DNA from: Billgrantia gudaonensis
GTDB lineage: Bacteria > Pseudomonadota > Gammaproteobacteria > Pseudomonadales > Halomonadaceae
Length of the DNA: 64,000 bases
Assembly: GCF_900100195.1 (NCBI RefSeq)
Contig: NZ_FNES01000006.1
Coordinates: 1-64,000, forward strand
Direction: 5' to 3'
Part shown: positions 19,175-27,322 of the stretch, in pieces
Position numbering within the stretch: position 1 is the first letter of the stretch
Layout: every line of letters begins with the position of its first letter
Translations under genes and position numbers: made by a program
The notes under the pieces: generated by a model
What the model saw: the letters and a program-made list of their open reading frames with translations, nothing else
Told to the model about the DNA's origin: nothing
Database searches by the model: none

Positions 19175-20344
19175 TTAAGCCGATTCGTTGAAGATCTCGC
19201 GGCCGATCAGCATGCGGCGGATTTCGCTGGTGCCGGCGCCGATCTCGTAGAGCTTGGCGTCGCGCAGCAGGCGCCCGGTGGGGTACTCGTTGATGTAGCC
19301 GTTGCCGCCGAGCAGCTGGATGGCGTCCAGCGCCACCTGGGTGGCCTTCTCGGCGCAGTAGAGTATCACGCCGGCGGCGTCCTTTCGGGAGGTCCGGCCG
19401 CGGTCGCAGGCGGCGGCGACGCTGTAGAGGTAGGCGCGGCAGGCGTTCAGGGTGGTGTACATGTCGGCGATCTTGCCCTGCACCAGCTGGAACTCGCCGA
19501 TGGGCTGGTCGAACTGCTTGCGCTCGTGAACGTAGGGCACCACCACGTCCAGCGCCGCCTGCATGATGCCGATGGGGCCGGCGGCGAGCACGGTGCGCTC
19601 ATAGTCGAGGCCGCTCATCAGCACCTTGACGCCGCGGTTCACTTCGCCCAGCACGTTCTCGACCGGCACTTCGCAGTCTTCGAAGACCAGCTCGCAGGTG
19701 TTGGAGCCGCGCATGCCCAGCTTGTCGAGCTTCTGGGCGGTGGAGAAGCCGGCCATGCCCTTCTCGATGATGAAAGCGGTGATGCCCTTGGAACCGGCAT
19801 CCGGATCGGTCTTGGCGTAGACCACCAGTACGTCGGCGTCGGGGCCGTTGGTGATCCACATCTTGTTGCCGTTGAGCACGTAGTGGTCGCCTTCGCGGCG
19901 CGCGCGCAGCTTCATGGAGACCACGTCGGAGCCGGCGCCCGGCTCCGACATGGCCAGCGCACCGACGTGTTCGCCGCTGATCAGCTTGGGCAGGTACCTG
20001 GCTTTCTGCTCCGCGTTGGCGTTGATCTTGAGCTGGTTGACGCACAGGTTGGAGTGAGCGCCGTAGGAGAGGCCCACCGAGGCGCTGGCGCGGGAGATCT
20101 CTTCCATGGCGATGCAGTGGGCCAGGTAGTCCATGCCGCTGCCGCCGTCCTCGTCGGGCACGGTGATGCCGAGCAGGCCCATGTCGCCGAACTTGCGCCA
20201 AAGATCGTTGGGGAATTCGTTCTTCTCGTCGATCTCGGCGGCACGCGGGGCGATCTCGTCGCGAGCGAAGGCGTTCACCTGGTCGCGCAGCATGTCCAGG
20301 GTTTCGTCGAGGCCGAAATCGAGGGGCTTGTACGGCGTTTGCAT
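19175..20344 (-). CDS. liuA: Isovaleryl-CoA dehydrogenase
   Basis: 389 residues of the acyl-CoA dehydrogenase family: [15 protein letters not shown] (FAD contact), [18 protein letters not shown], and the C-terminal [32 protein letters not shown] region, in which the last E-I-G-A-G-T-S-E motif is typical. It oxidises isovaleryl-CoA to 3-methylcrotonyl-CoA and passes electrons to ETF, the first committed step after transamination and decarboxylation of leucine. It is the first gene of the operon; its promoter region has a LiuR-like palindrome. GGAG lies seven bases before the ATG. Confidence 0.94.
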   Translation of the reverse strand: MQTPYKPLDFGLDETLDMLRDQVNAFARDEIAPRAAEIDEKNEFPNDLWRKFGDMGLLGITVPDEDGGSGMDYLAHCIAMEEISRASASVGLSYGAHSNLCVNQLKINANAEQKARYLPKLISGEHVGALAMSEPGAGSDVVSMKLRARREGDHYVLNGNKMWITNGPDADVLVVYAKTDPDAGSKGITAFIIEKGMAGFSTAQKLDKLGMRGSNTCELVFEDCEVPVENVLGEVNRGVKVLMSGLDYERTVLAAGPIGIMQAALDVVVPYVHERKQFDQPIGEFQLVQGKIADMYTTLNACRAYLYSVAAACDRGRTSRKDAAGVILYCAEKATQVALDAIQLLGGNGYINEYPTGRLLRDAKLYEIGAGTSEIRRMLIGREIFNESA

Positions 20345-20386
20345 GGCGGAACTCCGTGGTGTGTCACGTCAGTGGTCGATGCCACA

Positions 20387-20415
20387 AGATTAGGCGAGGT
20401 TGACGTTAACGTAAA
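20387..20415 (-). promoter_or_regulatory. liu operon promoter with LiuR-like palindrome
   Basis: TTGACGTTAACGTAAA (20400-20415) is a near-perfect palindrome around ACGTTAACGT, the type of site bound by MerR-family LiuR regulators of branched-chain catabolism. On the minus strand it overlaps a -35-like TTTACG and is followed, 17 bp on, by TAATCT (20387-20392). That puts it about 55 bp before liuA. No liuR gene is in the window, so the regulator would be encoded elsewhere. Confidence 0.65.
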
Positions 20416-20503
20416 GTGCAGGTCTTCAGGGGTGCGACGAATGTCGAAGGGGAAGGGCGGAAGGAAGGCATCGGAGGGAAGAAAACAGCAATGAGAAGGT
20501 AGA

Positions 20504-20539
20504 GGGAAGACGTCAGGAATCAGGGGAAAGACGTCAGGA
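20504..20539 (+). repeat. Purine-rich degenerate direct repeat
   Basis: GGGAAGACGTCAGGA at 20504-20518 recurs as GGGGAAAGACGTCAGGA at 20523-20539. It lies in a strongly purine-biased stretch (about 20430-20567) between the liu promoter and the sbtA terminator. No gene is visible there. Confidence 0.7.
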
Positions 20540-20567
20540 GGAAGGCGAGAGCGGGAGGGGGGAGAGA

Positions 20568-20593
20568 GGCCGGCCACCGTTGGGTGGCCGGCC
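20568..20593 (-). terminator. Hairpin terminator after sbtA
   Basis: GGCCGGCCACC and GGTGGCCGGCC form an 11-bp perfect stem with a GTTG loop, eight bases after the sbtA stop codon. The purine-rich plus strand that follows gives a C/U-rich transcript rather than a clean U run. Confidence 0.75.
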
Positions 20594-20601
20594 GGATGGC
20601 T

Positions 20602-21543
20602 CTAGCCGCTGAGCCACTGGACCAACTGATGATAGAGCGGGATGCCCAGGATCACGTTGAGCGGGAAGGTGAAGCCCAGCGAGGCGAGCATCGCCAGGCC
20701 GATGTTGGCCTCGGGAATGGCGGTGCGCATGGCAGCCGGCGCGGCGATGTAGGAGGCGCTGGCGGCGAGTGCCGTCAGGATCAGCAGCGAGCCGGTGGGC
20801 AGGCCCAGAGCGAGGCCCACGGCGAGTCCGGCCAGGGACAGCAGCGGCGGAGCGAGCAGAGCGAAGGCGAGCAGCCGCCAGTGGCGCCAGGGAACGGGGC
20901 GCAGGGTTTCGGCGGCGGTCAGGCCCATCTCCAGCAGGAAGAGGGCCAGCACGGCGTGGAAGGCGCCGGTGAGCAGGTCGGTCACGTTGGCGCCCTGGCC
21001 CGGGCCGTACATGGCGCCGATCACCACCCCGCCGGCGAGCAGGATGACGCCGCGGTTGGTCAGGGTCTCGTGGCATAGGCCGCTCATCGCCTCGCGGGAT
21101 TCGGCACCGCGATAGCGGCGGTACAGCGCGATGGCCACCATGATCGCCGGCAGCTCCATCATCACCAGGTAGAGGGTGACCTCGGCGCCGATGGGCAGGC
21201 CGCGCCCTTCGGCGAACGCCAGGGCCACGGCAAAGGTGCCGGCACTCACCGAGCCGTAGTGGGCGGCGAGGCTGGCGCTGTCGGCGGCGGAAAGGCGTAT
21301 CAGTCGGCGCAGCACCGGCATCAGGGCCAGCGGAATCAGCCCGCCCAGCGCAGCCACGGCAGCGAGTTCCGGTACCAGCGACCAGCTCAGGTTGCCGTAG
21401 AGCGCCATGCCGCCCTTGAGGCCGATGGTCAGCATCAGCAGCAGGCTCAGGGTGTCGTAGGCGGCCTTGGGAATGGTCAGGTCGGATTTCACCAGCCCGG
21501 CCAGCAGACCGAGCAGGAAGAACATCACCACGATATCGGGCAT
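20602..21543 (-). CDS. sbtA: SbtA-family (DUF897) sodium-dependent bicarbonate transporter
   Basis: 313 residues, about ten hydrophobic spans in two inverted halves. The family patterns LLMLTIGLKGG near residue 40, HYGSVSAGTFAVA near 95 and SASYIAAPAAMR near 265 are present. Characterised members take up bicarbonate with sodium; others in heterotrophs are untested. I start at 21543 (MPDIVVMFF), where the first membrane segment begins; an upstream in-frame ATG at 21645 would overlap the divergent promoter. It is transcribed away from a LysR regulator that probably controls it. Confidence 0.8.
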   Translation of the reverse strand: MPDIVVMFFLLGLLAGLVKSDLTIPKAAYDTLSLLLMLTIGLKGGMALYGNLSWSLVPELAAVAALGGLIPLALMPVLRRLIRLSAADSASLAAHYGSVSAGTFAVALAFAEGRGLPIGAEVTLYLVMMELPAIMVAIALYRRYRGAESREAMSGLCHETLTNRGVILLAGGVVIGAMYGPGQGANVTDLLTGAFHAVLALFLLEMGLTAAETLRPVPWRHWRLLAFALLAPPLLSLAGLAVGLALGLPTGSLLILTALAASASYIAAPAAMRTAIPEANIGLAMLASLGFTFPLNVILGIPLYHQLVQWLSG

Positions 21544-21634
21544 AGCGTCAGCTCGTTGCAGCATTGAAGGTGCTGCGGATTGTGCGGATGGCCGTGCATT
21601 GATACCAATAACATTCGCTCCATGCTTGAATAGA

Positions 21635-21659
21635 CGATCATCCATACTAAGCGTGATCG
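21635..21659. promoter_or_regulatory. Inverted repeat in the sbtA-lysR intergenic region
   Basis: CGATCA (21635-21640) and TGATCG (21654-21659) are perfect arms 13 bp apart, just before the lysR start. LysR regulators often bind spaced dyads near their own promoter. An ATTG-N4-CAAT motif lies nearby at about 21599-21610. Confidence 0.45.
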
Positions 21660-21662
21660 CGC

Positions 21663-22634
21663 ATGAATATCCGCCATCTGACCTTTCGTCTGCTGCAGGT
21701 CTACGTGACCGTGGTGCAAGCAGGCTCCATGAGCGAGGCGGCGCGCCAGCTGCACCTGACCCAGCCCACCGTCTCCCAGCAGCTCAAGCGGCTGACCGAA
21801 GCGGTGGGCGAACCGCTGCTGGAGGGACGTCACGGTCGGTTGATTCCCACCGAGGCAGGCAGCGAGCTCTACCGCGCCAGCCGCGAGGTGCTGGGGCGCT
21901 TCGCCGACTTCGACGATTATCTCTCGGCGCTGCGCGGCGGCGAGCGAGGGCGCTTTTCCATCGCCCTGGTCAACACCGCCCAATACGTGTTGCCGCGCTT
22001 GCTCGGCCCCTTCAGCCAGGCCCATCCCGAGGTGGACGTCACGGTGCACATCGGCAATCGGCGCCAGATGCTGACGCGATTCGAACGTCAGGACGACGAC
22101 CTCTACGTGTTCAGCCATCCGCCGTCGCTGGCCCATGCCGTGGCCGGTCGCTTCCTGCGCAACCCGCTGGTGGCGGTGGCGCCGCACGGGCACCCGTTGG
22201 TGGGTCGCGAGCGGGTGGCGATGAGCGAGCTGCTGGGCGAGCGCTTCCTGCTGCGCGAGCCGGGCTCGGCGACGCGCATGCTCTTCGAGAGCTGGCTACA
22301 GGAGCAGGGGCTGTCGCTGGGGGCGACCCTGCAGATGGCCAGCAACGAGGCGATCCGTGTCGGCGTGGCGTCGGGACTGGGGCTGGCCGTGCTCTCCGAG
22401 CACGTGTTGCCGCCGGAACATCCCGACCTGGTGATCCTGCCGGTGACGGGCCTGCCCATCGAGAGCCACTGGCAGTTCATCGTGCGCCGTGACCGACGCC
22501 TCCCGCACGCAGCGCTGGGTTTTCTGCGCTTTGCCGAGGGGCATCTCGGCGAGTGCGTCGAGCCGCGCTTCCTGGCCAATGAGATCGGCGATCTGCTGGT
22601 GGGGTTGGCCGCAGAAGGCGTGGCAAGGGCTTGA
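21663..22634 (+). CDS. LysR-family regulator (CbbR/CmpR-like)
   Basis: 323 residues. The N-terminal winged helix-turn-helix spans about 4-63 (SEAARQLHLTQPTVSQQLKRL), followed by a two-lobe effector domain. The effector part (YVFSHPP, FLLREPGSATRMLFE, NEAIRVGVASGLGLAVLSEH) resembles CbbR/CmpR regulators of carbon fixation and bicarbonate uptake. Its divergent position next to sbtA supports control of that transporter. It starts with ATG after a dyad at 21635-21659, which suggests autoregulation. Confidence 0.87.
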   Translation: MNIRHLTFRLLQVYVTVVQAGSMSEAARQLHLTQPTVSQQLKRLTEAVGEPLLEGRHGRLIPTEAGSELYRASREVLGRFADFDDYLSALRGGERGRFSIALVNTAQYVLPRLLGPFSQAHPEVDVTVHIGNRRQMLTRFERQDDDLYVFSHPPSLAHAVAGRFLRNPLVAVAPHGHPLVGRERVAMSELLGERFLLREPGSATRMLFESWLQEQGLSLGATLQMASNEAIRVGVASGLGLAVLSEHVLPPEHPDLVILPVTGLPIESHWQFIVRRDRRLPHAALGFLRFAEGHLGECVEPRFLANEIGDLLVGLAAEGVARA

Positions 22635-22652
22635 ACGGCCCTTGCCGGCCGG

Positions 22653-23465
22653 TCACTTAGCGTTGGGGAAGAACAACTGCTGCCCTTTGAGTTCGAAGTC
22701 GGCAATGGCTTGCTGGCCGTCTTCGGAGAGCAGCCATTCGTGCCACTGTTGGGCCAGGTCGTGCTCGAGGTGAGGGTGGCGTTCTTCGCTTAGCAGCAGG
22801 CTGCCGTATTGGTTGAACAGTGCCTCGTCACCTTCGAAGAGGATTTCCAGGTTCTGGCGGTTGTCGAAGGCGACCCAGGTGGCGCGGTCGGCCATCACGT
22901 AGGCGTCCATGCCGGCGGCGGTGTTGAGCGTGGGGCCCATGCCGCTGCCCAGCTCGCGATACCACTCTCCGCCGGGCTCCACACCGGCCGCTTCCCATAG
23001 GCGCCGCTCGGCGCGATTGGTGCCGCTGTCGTCGCCGCGCGAAGCAAAGGGGGCTGCGGCCTCGGCGATACGCGAGAAGGCGTCTTCGACCGTTTCGGCA
23101 TCGCCGATGCCGGCGGGGTCGTCACCGGGGCCGATGACCACGAAGTCGTTGTACATCACGTTGGCGCGTTCGGTGGCGTAGCCCTCGGCGACGAACCGTT
23201 CTTCGCCGGCCGTGTCGTGAACCAGCAGGCTGTCGGCATCGCCGCGCCGGGCGATCTCGAAGGCCTGGCCGGTGCCCACGGCGACGACGCGGACCTCGAT
23301 GTCGGTGGCTTCGGTGAACTGGGGAAGAATGGCGTCGAAGAGCCCCGACTGTTCGGTGGAGGTGGTGGAGGCGAGGGTAATGAACCGCTCGTCGTCCTGA
23401 GCCACGGCGCTCATTGACCACCCCATCAGGCTCAGCGTGGCAAGTGCGAGTCCTAGTTTATGCAT
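22653..23465 (-). CDS. tupA: Tungstate ABC transporter, periplasmic binding protein
   Basis: 270 residues. A signal peptide covers about 1-22 (hydrophobic core, then AVAQ). The mature part begins with LASTTSTEQSGLFDAILP, followed by VVAVGTGQAFEIARRGDAD, LLVHDTAGEE and VMYNDFVVIGPGDD, all hallmark stretches of TupA oxyanion binders. It delivers tungstate (possibly molybdate) from the periplasm to TupBC. It is last in the minus-strand operon tupB-tupC-tupA, with 67 bp after tupC. Confidence 0.93.
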   Translation of the reverse strand: MHKLGLALATLSLMGWSMSAVAQDDERFITLASTTSTEQSGLFDAILPQFTEATDIEVRVVAVGTGQAFEIARRGDADSLLVHDTAGEERFVAEGYATERANVMYNDFVVIGPGDDPAGIGDAETVEDAFSRIAEAAAPFASRGDDSGTNRAERRLWEAAGVEPGGEWYRELGSGMGPTLNTAAGMDAYVMADRATWVAFDNRQNLEILFEGDEALFNQYGSLLLSEERHPHLEHDLAQQWHEWLLSEDGQQAIADFELKGQQLFFPNAK

Positions 23466-23532
23466 GTCGTCTTCCTTCTGTCGTACTCAGTGTCGTGGGA
23501 GGCGTGCCGCTCGAACGGCAGGGGCGGCCGGT

Positions 23533-24255
23533 CTACCAGACCAGCTCGCCTTCGATGAACGCCCTTGCGGTGGGTGACGAAGGCGTCGTGAAGAAGGTGG
23601 CGGCCGCGCTGTGCTCCACGAGACTGCCCTCGTGGAGGAGCACCACGTCGTCGGCCAGGCGCCGTGCCTGGTGAAGATCGTGGGTGGTCATCACGATGCG
23701 GGTGCCTCGCCGGTGGAAGTCCCGAACGGCCTCCTCCACCGCTCGGATCGAGGCCGGGTCCAGGGCGGCAGTCGGCTCGTCGAGAAACAGGACCTCGGGA
23801 TCGAGCAGCCAGGCCCGAGCCAGCGCCAGGCGCTGCTGCTCGCCGCCGGAGAGCACCCGTGCCGGGCGTTTTTCGAGGTGCGCCAGACCAAAGTGCTCAA
23901 GTGCTTTGCGTGCTAGATTCTTTCGCGACTGCCAAGGCGTGCCGTTGACGGCCAGGGCGTAGGTGAGGTTGTCCAGGGCGGAGCGTTTGAGCAGCACGGG
24001 GCGCTGGAAGACCATCGCCTGGCGTGGCGCGCCTCCTTGCCAGTGAACGCGCCCGGCGCTGGGTGTCAGCAGGCCGTGGGCGAGGCGCAGCAGCAAGCTC
24101 TTGCCGGCTCCGTTGGGGCCCATGACCAGGGTGCAGCGCTCGTCGCTCAGCGACAGGGTCAAGGGGCGGAGCAGGACTTGGCCGCGGTGAACGACGCTGG
24201 CACCCTCGAAGTGCAGCGTGGCTACGGTTGGCACCTGGTGCGACATGTCGTTCAT
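23533..24255 (-). CDS. tupC: Tungstate ABC transporter, ATP-binding protein
   Basis: 240 residues. Walker A is GPNGAGKSLLL near residue 46, the signature motif is LSGGEQQRLALARA, Walker B is VLFLDEPTAALD, and the switch histidine sits in MTTHDLHQA. It hydrolyses ATP on the inner face of the membrane to drive import. I start at the ATG overlapping the tupB stop (ATGA at 24252-24255); a longer open frame extends upstream over tupB, but its residues are not family-like. The close packing implies coupled translation. Confidence 0.92.
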   Translation of the reverse strand: MNDMSHQVPTVATLHFEGASVVHRGQVLLRPLTLSLSDERCTLVMGPNGAGKSLLLRLAHGLLTPSAGRVHWQGGAPRQAMVFQRPVLLKRSALDNLTYALAVNGTPWQSRKNLARKALEHFGLAHLEKRPARVLSGGEQQRLALARAWLLDPEVLFLDEPTAALDPASIRAVEEAVRDFHRRGTRIVMTTHDLHQARRLADDVVLLHEGSLVEHSAAATFFTTPSSPTARAFIEGELVW

Positions 24256-24962
24256 CCCAGCCGCCTCCGCGCCGTCTCGCCCACCAGGTAGGCGCCGGCG
24301 TTGATCAGGGTGACCAGGGCCAGCAGCACGAGACCGAGCCCCAGTGCCAGCGGCAGATTGCCCTTGCTGGTTTCCAGCACGATGGCGGTGGTCATCACCC
24401 GGGTGACGCCGTCGATGTTGCCACCCACGATCATCACCGCGCCCACCTCGGCGCTGGCGCGTCCGAAGCCGGCGAGGATCACCGTCAGCAGGCCGAAGCG
24501 GGCATCCCACAGCAGGGTCGGTATACGACGCAACCGCGAAACTCCCAGCGACTGCAGCTGCTCGCGGTATTCGCCATGGAGCTCCTCCACCTGCTGACGG
24601 GTCAGCGCGGCGATGATCGGCAGGATCAGCAGTACCTGGGCCACCACCATGGCGGACGGCGTGAACAGCAGGCCGAACTGCCCGAGTGGCCCGGCTCTGG
24701 AGAGCAGCAGGTAGACGGTGAGGCCGGCCACCACCGGCGGCAGGCCCATGAAAGCGTTGAGCACGACGATGATGGCGCTGCGCCCCGGGAAGCGCCACAG
24801 CGCCAGGGCGGCGCCCAGCGGCAGGGCGACCAGTGCGGCGAGCAGTACGGCGGTGAGCGAGACCTGCAGCGACAGGGAGACGATGCCCAAGAGGGTATCG
24901 TCCAGCCCCAGAATCAGGGCGAGGGCGGTGGAGAAGGCGTTGTCGCTGGCGGTCATGGTCAC
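24252..24962 (-). CDS. tupB: Tungstate ABC transporter, permease
   Basis: 236 residues with five to six membrane spans and the inner-membrane ABC permease signature (the EAA-type loop around GVSRLRRIPTLLWDARFGLLT). AEVGAVMIVGGNIDG in the C-terminal half is typical of TupB/ModB-like permeases. It forms the channel for tungstate. First gene of tupBCA, it is divergent from a one-component regulator whose gene starts 170 bp away. Confidence 0.9.
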   Translation of the reverse strand: MTMTASDNAFSTALALILGLDDTLLGIVSLSLQVSLTAVLLAALVALPLGAALALWRFPGRSAIIVVLNAFMGLPPVVAGLTVYLLLSRAGPLGQFGLLFTPSAMVVAQVLLILPIIAALTRQQVEELHGEYREQLQSLGVSRLRRIPTLLWDARFGLLTVILAGFGRASAEVGAVMIVGGNIDGVTRVMTTAIVLETSKGNLPLALGLGLVLLALVTLINAGAYLVGETARRRLG

Positions 24963-25051
24963 CGTTTTTTCGCGTTGTTTGAGCCGCGCTCGCCGACTTT
25001 ACCGGGCAAAGCCGCACAGTCGGCTTCGTCGGGGTCGTGGATGATTGTCTG

Positions 25052-25090
25052 CAGCATGTGCGGAAAAAGCGTTGCCTGCACGCTATGCTG
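25052..25090. promoter_or_regulatory. Dyad in the tupB-regulator intergenic region
   Basis: CAGCAT (25052-25057) and ATGCTG (25085-25090) are perfect arms in the divergent promoter region, with partial extension (GTGC and GCAC nearby). It could be the operator used by the adjacent regulator for tupBCA. Evidence is positional only. Confidence 0.35.
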
Positions 25091-25135
25091 AAATCCGTGC
25101 AGTCATAGACAGGCTAATGCGGAGCCGCCGGCGCC

Positions 25136-26029
25136 ATGACCCCATCCACGACTTATGCCTACCTGACCACGACGGAAGTGGCCGACTACCTGCGATTGAA
25201 GGAGCGCAAGGTCTACGACCTGGTTCGCCAGGGACAGATTCCCTGCACCAAGGTGACCGGCAAGCTGCTCTTCCCGCGTCACAGCGTCGACCTGTGGCTG
25301 ATGAACCATCTGGAGGGAGACCAGCCGAGTCAGCGGCCGGTGCCCAGGGTGCTGGCCGGCAGCCAGGATCCGCTGCTCGAGTGGGCGGTGCGTGAAAGCG
25401 GCTCGGATCTGGCCCAACTCTGTCACGGCAGCGGCGACGGCGTGCAGCGCCTGTTGGGCGGCGAGGCGATGCTGGCCGGTCTGCACCTGCTGGACCCGAC
25501 GAGCGGTCGCTACAACGTGCCCCAGGCGCTGGGGCTCGGCGGCATGCGCGACCTGGTGATCGTGCACTGGGCGGTGCGTCGTCAGGGGCTGTTGCTGGCA
25601 CCGGGCAACCCTGCCGGGGTGGGCTCGCTGGCCCAACTCGCCGGCAGCGGTCTGGTGGTGGCTCACCGTCAGTCGGGAGCCGGGGCCGAGCGATTGCTGC
25701 ACCACCTGCTGGCGTCGGCGGGCGTGGCACCGGACGCGCTGACGTGGGCTGCACATCCGGCGCTCTCCGAGGACGACCTGGCGCTGGCGATTCGTCACGG
25801 CACGGCGGATGCAGGGCTCGGCGTCGAGGCTGCCGCACGGCGCCAGGGTCTGGCATTCGTGCCCCTGCACGAGGAGAGATTCGAACTGGCCCTGCGCCGG
25901 CGCAGCTACTTCGAACCGCCCGTGCAGCGGCTGCTCGCTTTCGCCCGCGAAGCGCGCTTCGCCGAGCGGGCCGAAGCGTTGGGCGGCTACGACATCGGCG
26001 AACTGGGCGCCGTGAGGTACAACGCCTGA
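25136..26029 (+). CDS. One-component regulator: excisionase-type HTH plus periplasmic-binding-like domain
   Basis: 297 residues. Residues about 5-60 form an excisionase/MerR-like HTH (TTEVADYLRLKERKVYDLVRQGQIP, then KLLFPRHSVDLWL). From about 85 to the end is a PBP-like domain of the type found in molybdate/tungstate-responsive regulators (RYNVPQALGLGGMRDLVIVHWAVRRQG, GSGLVVAHRQSGAGAERLL, GTADAGLGVEAAARRQGLAFVPL). It probably senses tungstate or molybdate, or a cofactor, and controls the divergent tupBCA. The ligand is inferred from the neighbours. GGAG lies 11 bases before the ATG. Confidence 0.82.
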   Translation: MTPSTTYAYLTTTEVADYLRLKERKVYDLVRQGQIPCTKVTGKLLFPRHSVDLWLMNHLEGDQPSQRPVPRVLAGSQDPLLEWAVRESGSDLAQLCHGSGDGVQRLLGGEAMLAGLHLLDPTSGRYNVPQALGLGGMRDLVIVHWAVRRQGLLLAPGNPAGVGSLAQLAGSGLVVAHRQSGAGAERLLHHLLASAGVAPDALTWAAHPALSEDDLALAIRHGTADAGLGVEAAARRQGLAFVPLHEERFELALRRRSYFEPPVQRLLAFAREARFAERAEALGGYDIGELGAVRYNA

Positions 26030-26319
26030 ACGCTCGGTAGAAGAGCGCGCGTGGCCGTACGATCCGGTTGTATCGCGTTTGCGATGCGCTGGATCAACAA
26101 AGGCATCGAGAGCATGGCTTGGGTGGCTGCTGGGCACTACGCTAAGAAGACATCGAGAATGCCGAGCGGGCCATGCTCCGTACGGAATCGGCACCAAGCG
26201 CATGAGCCTGCGCCCTGAAGATCCCTCCCCTCCCTGACTATCGTTGTCCCTGGCGTCCTGCCAGGTCGACCGCATCGCTGCGCGAATGTCGTGCGGCGAG
26301 TCTCGATAGGAGCCAACCC

Positions 26320-27306
26320 ATGCAACCGACAACCGAACAGCGCCTCTGGATGTACCGCCACATGGTGCTCAGCCGCTACCTCGAAGAGCGCATCGAGGAA
26401 CTCTACATGGAAGGCAAGACGCCAGTCTTCAACATGGCCAAGGGGCCGATTCCCGGCGAGATGCACCTCTCCAATGGCCAAGAACCCTGTGCGGTGGGCG
26501 TCTGCGCGCACCTCACGCCGGATGACATCGTCACTGCCACCCATCGGCCACACCATATCGCCGTGGCCAAGGGCGTCGATCTCGATGCCATGGTCGCGGA
26601 AATATTCGGCAAGGCCACCGGGCTATCCGGTGGGCGCGGTGGGCACATGCATCTGTTCGATGCCGCCGTGAACTTCTCCTGTTCGGGAATCATCGGCGAG
26701 GGCCTCGGGCCGGCGGTCGGTGCGGCTCTGTCCAGGAAGATGCAGGGCAAGCCGGGCGTTGCCGTGGCCTTCCTGGGCGATGGTGCGGCCAACCAGGGCG
26801 CCTTCCACGAATCGCTCAATCTTGCCGCGGTGTGGCGGCTGCCGGTGGTGTTCGTGATCGAAGACAACGGCTGGGGCATCTCGGTGCCCAAGCAGGCTTC
26901 CACTGCCGTGCCGCGCAATGACCGGCGCGCCAGTGGTTACGACATACCTGGCATGCACGTGGCCGACAACGATGTGGAGGGCGTGTTCGCCATGGCGGGC
27001 GAGGCCATCGCCCGCGCCCGCGAAGGTCAAGGGCCGAGCCTGATCGAGATCGAGACGTCGCGGCTCGCCGGCCACTTCATGGGCGATGGCGAGGAGTACC
27101 GGCCCAAGGGCGAGAAGGAAAGGCTCGAACAGCGTGACCCCATTCCCCGCTATCGCCAGCAGTTGCTCGACATCGGCGCGCTCGACGAAACCTCGGATGC
27201 CGAACTGGTCGAGCGGGCGCAGACACGTATCGAAGCCGCCATTCGCTTTGCCCAGCAGAGCGAATTCCTGCCGCCCGAAGCGGCGCTCGAGGAAGTCTTC
27301 GCCTAA
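26320..27306 (+). CDS. 2-oxoacid/acetoin dehydrogenase E1 alpha subunit
   Basis: 328 residues. The thiamine-diphosphate motif GDGAANQGAFHESLN ... VIEDN near 150-185 is intact, and the E1-alpha start (RLWMYRHMVLSRYLEERI) is typical. With E1 beta it should decarboxylate acetoin, pyruvate or a branched 2-oxoacid. The substrate cannot be fixed. AGGAG lies seven bases before the ATG. It starts a tight operon: E1 alpha, E1 beta, a free lipoyl domain and a lipoate-ligase-like protein. The 290 bp before it contain no recognisable gene. Confidence 0.9.
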   Translation: MQPTTEQRLWMYRHMVLSRYLEERIEELYMEGKTPVFNMAKGPIPGEMHLSNGQEPCAVGVCAHLTPDDIVTATHRPHHIAVAKGVDLDAMVAEIFGKATGLSGGRGGHMHLFDAAVNFSCSGIIGEGLGPAVGAALSRKMQGKPGVAVAFLGDGAANQGAFHESLNLAAVWRLPVVFVIEDNGWGISVPKQASTAVPRNDRRASGYDIPGMHVADNDVEGVFAMAGEAIARAREGQGPSLIEIETSRLAGHFMGDGEEYRPKGEKERLEQRDPIPRYRQQLLDIGALDETSDAELVERAQTRIEAAIRFAQQSEFLPPEAALEEVFA

Positions 27307-27322
27307 CGCCAGGAGAACCGTG

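Noticed and set aside
24256-25017. Extended start for tupC upstream of 24255
   Set aside because: The extra residues overlie tupB in another frame and lack ABC features; the ATGA overlap is a natural start.
26030-26319. Degraded gene before the E1 alpha gene
   Set aside because: Short open stretches exist in this 290-bp gap but none shows a family motif or a ribosome binding site.
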